DNA from: Aeromonas sanarellii
GTDB lineage: Bacteria > Pseudomonadota > Gammaproteobacteria > Enterobacterales > Aeromonadaceae
Direction: 5' to 3'
NCBI RefSeq assembly: GCF_000820085.1
Contig: NZ_CDBN01000039.1
Location: 1-64,000 of the forward strand
Length of the DNA: 64,000 nt
Position 1 is the stretch's first letter. Each line of letters opens with the position of its first letter. Both the position numbers and the translations under genes were made by a program. Shown piece after piece: positions 61,264 to 64,000 of the stretch. The notes under the pieces are model-generated. The model made no database searches. It was not told the origin of the DNA and was given only the letters and a program-made list of their open reading frames with translations.

Positions 61264-61938
61264 ATGAAAATCCTACTGGTCGAAGACGACAAGCTGCTCA
61301 ATCACCACCTCTCCACGCTGTTGACCGAGGCCCAGAATCAGGTTCACAGCACGGACAACGCCCAGGTGGCGCTGCACTATGCGACCGACTACCCCATCGA
61401 CGTGGCCATCATCGATCTCGGCCTGCCGGACATGGACGGCCTGCAGCTCATCAGCCGCCTGCGCGAGCAGCAGATCCCCTTCCCCATCATAGTGTTGACC
61501 GCGCGGGGCAACTGGCAGGACAAGGTGGAAGGGCTGGAGGCCGGGGCGGACGACTATCTGGTCAAACCCTTCCAGAAGGACGAGCTGCTTGCCCGCCTCA
61601 ATGCCCTGGTGCGCCGCAGCGCCGGTTTCATCTCCCCCAGGGTGAAGGCGGGTGACTACGAGCTGGATCTCTCCCGCAAGGAGCTGACCATCGCCGGCGA
61701 AGTCACCGTGCTCACCAGCTTCGAGTATCTGATCCTGGAGTACCTGATGCGCAACGCCCGCCAGGTGGTCTCCAAGCAGCAACTGCTGGACCAGCTCTAC
61801 GGGGATGGTGAAGGGGATCCCAACACCATAGAGGTGATGGTGAGCCGACTGCGCAAGAAACTGGATCCGGAGGGGCTCATCCAGCCTATTTCCACCATCC
61901 GCCGCCAGGGTTACATCTTCAACCTCTCCTGCAGTTGA
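61264..61938 (+). CDS. phoP: PhoP response regulator (OmpR family)
   Basis: This 224-residue regulator has a receiver domain with Asp8, Asp9 and the phosphoacceptor Asp51 (IIDLGLPDMDG), the conserved TAR near 83 and Lys near 101 (LVKPFQ), and an OmpR-type winged helix at the C-terminus (VMVSRLRKKLDPEG, then RRQGYIF). The start MKILLVEDD is standard for PhoP and matches the ATG at 61264; the ribosome-binding site is weak. It overlaps phoQ, and together they sense magnesium, acid pH and antimicrobial peptides in enterobacteria. It is divergent from the rml operon. Confidence 0.93.
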   Translation: MKILLVEDDKLLNHHLSTLLTEAQNQVHSTDNAQVALHYATDYPIDVAIIDLGLPDMDGLQLISRLREQQIPFPIIVLTARGNWQDKVEGLEAGADDYLVKPFQKDELLARLNALVRRSAGFISPRVKAGDYELDLSRKELTIAGEVTVLTSFEYLILEYLMRNARQVVSKQQLLDQLYGDGEGDPNTIEVMVSRLRKKLDPEGLIQPISTIRRQGYIFNLSCS

Positions 61939-63320
61939 TGCCCCTTGCCATGCTGCACCCCATGACACTGATCCGTCGCTCGCTGCACCTCAAGCTGATG
62001 CTGAGCGCCATGCTGGTCATCGCGCTCATCATGGCCTTCTCCGTCTATATTCTCTACCTCGGCCACGCCGAGGAGCAGGCCCAGAAAGCCAGCATCCGCA
62101 TGCAGGAGAACCTCTCCAAGCTGTTCTCCTCCAAGCAGCCGGAGCCCCACGCCATCACGGATCTCGGCGGCCTGACCCCGGATGCCATCGACCCCAATCT
62201 CGACACCCTGATCTGCCGCTCCGATGGAGAGTTGAGCTGGTCCAGCCTGCACATGCCCGAGGTAATCACCATCAAGGAGACCATCTGCCGGGATCTGATG
62301 AAGTACCTTGGGGGCCTGGATCAGGACTATTTCTTCAAGCTGCACACCATCAAGAATGGCGAGAGCTACTTCATCTACAGCCTGCGCTTCCTGCGCAACC
62401 ACGGCGACGGCCCCACGACCTACTACGTGGTGATGGTCGATTCCGCCAAGCGCTACCAGGCCCAGACCCGGGACTATCTCTACCGGTGCATTCGCCAGGC
62501 CTTGCTCGCCTACAGCCTGCTCGGCGCCCTGCTGCTGCTCACCAGCTTCTGGAGCCTCTCTTCCCTGCGCACCATGGCGCGGCAGATAGACGAGATCCGT
62601 GCCGGCACGCGGGAGGCGCTCTCCAAGGACTACGAGCGGGAGCTGACGCCGCTGACCGAATCCGTCAACCAGTTGCTGGAAAACGAGCGCCAGCAGACCC
62701 AGCGCTATCAGCATGCGCTCAACGATCTCGCCCACAGTTTGAAGACCCGGCTGGCCCTGATCCAGATCACCGCCCAGGAGCTCAAGCTCGGCCACGACAT
62801 CCATGACAACATCAGCGAACAGATCACCACCATGGACCAGATCATCCAGTACCAGCTGCGCCGCGCCGTCACGGGTCGAAAGCGCCTCGCGAGCAAGGGC
62901 ACCGAGCCGGTACCGCTCATCGAGAAACTGCTGGCCAGCCTCGCCAAGGTCTATCGCCACAAGAAGCTGCAGACCGGCTTCCAGTTCGATGACGATGTCT
63001 TCTTCCACGGCGAGCAGGGCGATCTGATGGAGTTGATGGGCAACCTGCTCGACAACGCCTGCAAGTTCGCCATCAGCGAGATCCGGGTCCATGTCGGCCA
63101 CCAGGACAACGGCCTGCTCATCGTGGTGGAGGATGACGGCCCCGGCATCGCCCCCGGCAAGTCGCAGCAGATCTTCCAGCGCGGCGTCAGGGCCGACAGC
63201 TCCCCGGGCCAGGGGATAGGGCTCGCCGTCGTCACCGAAATCGTGCACAGCTACGGCGGCAAGATCCGGGTGGATGAGTCTCCCCTCGGCGGAGCCCGCT
63301 TCCATATCACCCTCCCCTGA
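61938..63320 (+). CDS. phoQ: PhoQ sensor histidine kinase
   Basis: This 460-residue inner-membrane kinase has two membrane segments (about residues 23-45 and 188-212) around a periplasmic sensor. The H-box DLAHSLKTRLALIQ, N-box LMELMGNLLDNACKFA, and G-boxes EDDGPGI and GQGIGLAV are complete. The periplasmic domain lacks the acidic EDDDDAE patch of E. coli PhoQ but has two cysteines (LICRSD and TICRDL). The ATG at 61938 overlaps the phoP stop (TGATG); later ATGs at 61950 and 61962 are also possible. No T-rich terminator follows, only a GC hairpin. Confidence 0.9.
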   Translation: MPLAMLHPMTLIRRSLHLKLMLSAMLVIALIMAFSVYILYLGHAEEQAQKASIRMQENLSKLFSSKQPEPHAITDLGGLTPDAIDPNLDTLICRSDGELSWSSLHMPEVITIKETICRDLMKYLGGLDQDYFFKLHTIKNGESYFIYSLRFLRNHGDGPTTYYVVMVDSAKRYQAQTRDYLYRCIRQALLAYSLLGALLLLTSFWSLSSLRTMARQIDEIRAGTREALSKDYERELTPLTESVNQLLENERQQTQRYQHALNDLAHSLKTRLALIQITAQELKLGHDIHDNISEQITTMDQIIQYQLRRAVTGRKRLASKGTEPVPLIEKLLASLAKVYRHKKLQTGFQFDDDVFFHGEQGDLMELMGNLLDNACKFAISEIRVHVGHQDNGLLIVVEDDGPGIAPGKSQQIFQRGVRADSSPGQGIGLAVVTEIVHSYGGKIRVDESPLGGARFHITLP

Positions 63321-63326
63321 CAGATC

Positions 63327-63350
63327 GGGGCCAGGCCAGTGCCTGGCCCC
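63327..63350. terminator. GC-rich hairpin downstream of phoQ
   Basis: Arms GGGGCCAGGC (63327-63336) and GCCTGGCCCC (63341-63350) pair perfectly around CAGT, six bases after the phoQ stop. No T-tract follows, so this may be a stem that protects the mRNA end or a weak terminator. Confidence 0.55.
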
Positions 63351-63514
63351 TGCCGCATTCGGGCATCGCCATCCCGGCGCTCACCTTCTCCCACCCTTTC
63401 CCCTATGCTGCCCGGCGATGCCTGGCCGAGTGCAATGGTGCTGACAAGTTGCCTCCCATCAGAAACCGACTAGCCTCTCCCCTCACCCCCTGCTCGAGCA
63501 GAAACGACGGGCAT

Positions 63515-63539
63515 AAAAAAACCGGCCGCGAGGGCCGGT
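63515..63539 (-). terminator. intrinsic terminator of glk
   Basis: On the minus strand ACCGGCC-CTCGC-GGCCGGT is followed by six T. It lies about 160 bases after the glk stop codon. Confidence 0.85.
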
Positions 63540-63696
63540 GAAACAGTTCAGGCTTGTCAGGTGACAATTCGCACCCAGCGGATGAAGACAGCTTCCAATT
63601 CCCTGTGAAACCCTGTCCTCTTGAGTACGTGAGCCTACTCTACGCCAGGGCCACTGAATCAGGGCTGAACCGCGATGAAATCGTTTCCCTAGCCTG

Positions 63697-64000
63697 TCAG
63701 AGACGGATCCCGAGGGACTGGCGCAGATAGGCGCCCGCACCGAGCAGGCCCGGACCTTCGTGGGTGATGAGGAACACGGGGATGTCCTTGAGGTAGGACT
63801 TGAAGCGCCCCTTGTCCTCGAACGCCACCCGGAAACCGGAGGCGATAAAGAACTCCTGGAAGCGCGGTACTATGCCGCCGGCGATGTAGACGCCGCCGAA
63901 GGTGCCCATGTTGAGGGCCAGGTTGCCGGCAAAGCGCCCCATCAGCACGCAGAAGAGGCTCAGGGTACGGCGACAATCCAGGCATTCCCCCGCCAGCGCC
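63697..64000 (-). CDS. glk: glucokinase, C-terminal part (truncated by the window edge)
   Basis: The last 100 residues of an E. coli-type glucokinase are visible; the N-terminus lies beyond the right edge. Recognisable are [39 protein letters not shown] and [19 protein letters not shown], then the ending [16 protein letters not shown]. These match the C-terminal domain of Glk, which phosphorylates free cytoplasmic glucose with ATP. The frame is open to the edge. A terminator lies after the stop. Confidence 0.93.
   Translation of the reverse strand, partial: ALAGECLDCRRTLSLFCVLMGRFAGNLALNMGTFGGVYIAGGIVPRFQEFFIASGFRVAFEDKGRFKSYLKDIPVFLITHEGPGLLGAGAYLRQSLGIRL

Larger units (their letters stand above)
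63321..63696. other. 376-base convergent region between phoQ and glk
   Basis: No gene is seen. It carries two hairpins, one after phoQ and one that terminates glk, described separately. Confidence 0.6.

Noticed and set aside
1-64000. CRISPR array, tRNA or rRNA genes
   Set aside because: No regularly spaced repeat, no cloverleaf-type or ribosomal sequence was seen on either strand.

Overview
The window reads as chromosomal DNA of an Aeromonas-like gammaproteobacterium. The flanks are GC-rich, and the gene set (astE, a bkd-type 2-oxoacid dehydrogenase, phoPQ, glk, a Tus homologue, and RfaH-type JUMPstart polysaccharide loci) fits that genus. The genus is inferred from protein similarity I recognise, not from a search. 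I see no tRNA, rRNA, CRISPR array, insertion sequence or prophage.

Left part (1-25 kb). After a truncated HD-GYP phosphodiesterase comes an anaerobic sugar module. A fructose-6-phosphate-aldolase-like gene is divergent from a glycyl-radical activase and a glycyl radical enzyme, and a DeoR-type regulator follows. The divergent promoter region holds a perfect FNR box placed exactly midway between two identical -10 hexamers. Next are an EamA transporter, an orphan YejA-like binding protein, several small conserved or unknown genes, a CspA-type cold-shock gene, a bkdA1-bkdA2-bkdB operon, astE, a DUF1127 gene, tus, a very large SNF2 ATPase, yceH, a glycine-zipper protein and a PglL/Wzy_C-family membrane enzyme.

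Middle and right part (25-60.5 kb). Two complete Wzx/Wzy-type polysaccharide loci lie head to tail on the minus strand. The upstream one (about 60.6 to 45 kb) is O-antigen-like: rmlBA, fdtA-fdtC-fdtB, wzx, glycosyltransferases, wzy, a polyprenyl-phosphate sugar transferase, rmlD, rmlC, ugd and wzz. The second (about 44.5 to 25.2 kb) is group-4-capsule-like: wecA, wzx, an acyltransferase, wzy, glycosyltransferases, a TupA-type ATP-grasp protein, a UDP-glucuronate 4-epimerase and a second ugd, then wza-wzb-wzc and gfcABCD. Each locus is preceded by a JUMPstart/ops element, and the two elements are identical over 27 bases. The unit-specific genes are clearly AT-rich, while the housekeeping sugar and export genes are GC-rich. 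This is the usual mosaic of exchangeable surface-polysaccharide loci.

Right edge (61-64 kb). phoP-phoQ diverge from the O-antigen locus, and the 3' end of glk closes the window. The genes connect functionally: the rml and fdt enzymes, Ugd and the 4-epimerase make nucleotide sugars; WecA or the WbaP-type enzyme loads the lipid carrier; Wzx, Wzy and Wzz flip, polymerise and set chain length; Wza, Wzc, Wzb and Gfc export the capsule. RfaH acting at ops would be needed to transcribe these long operons.
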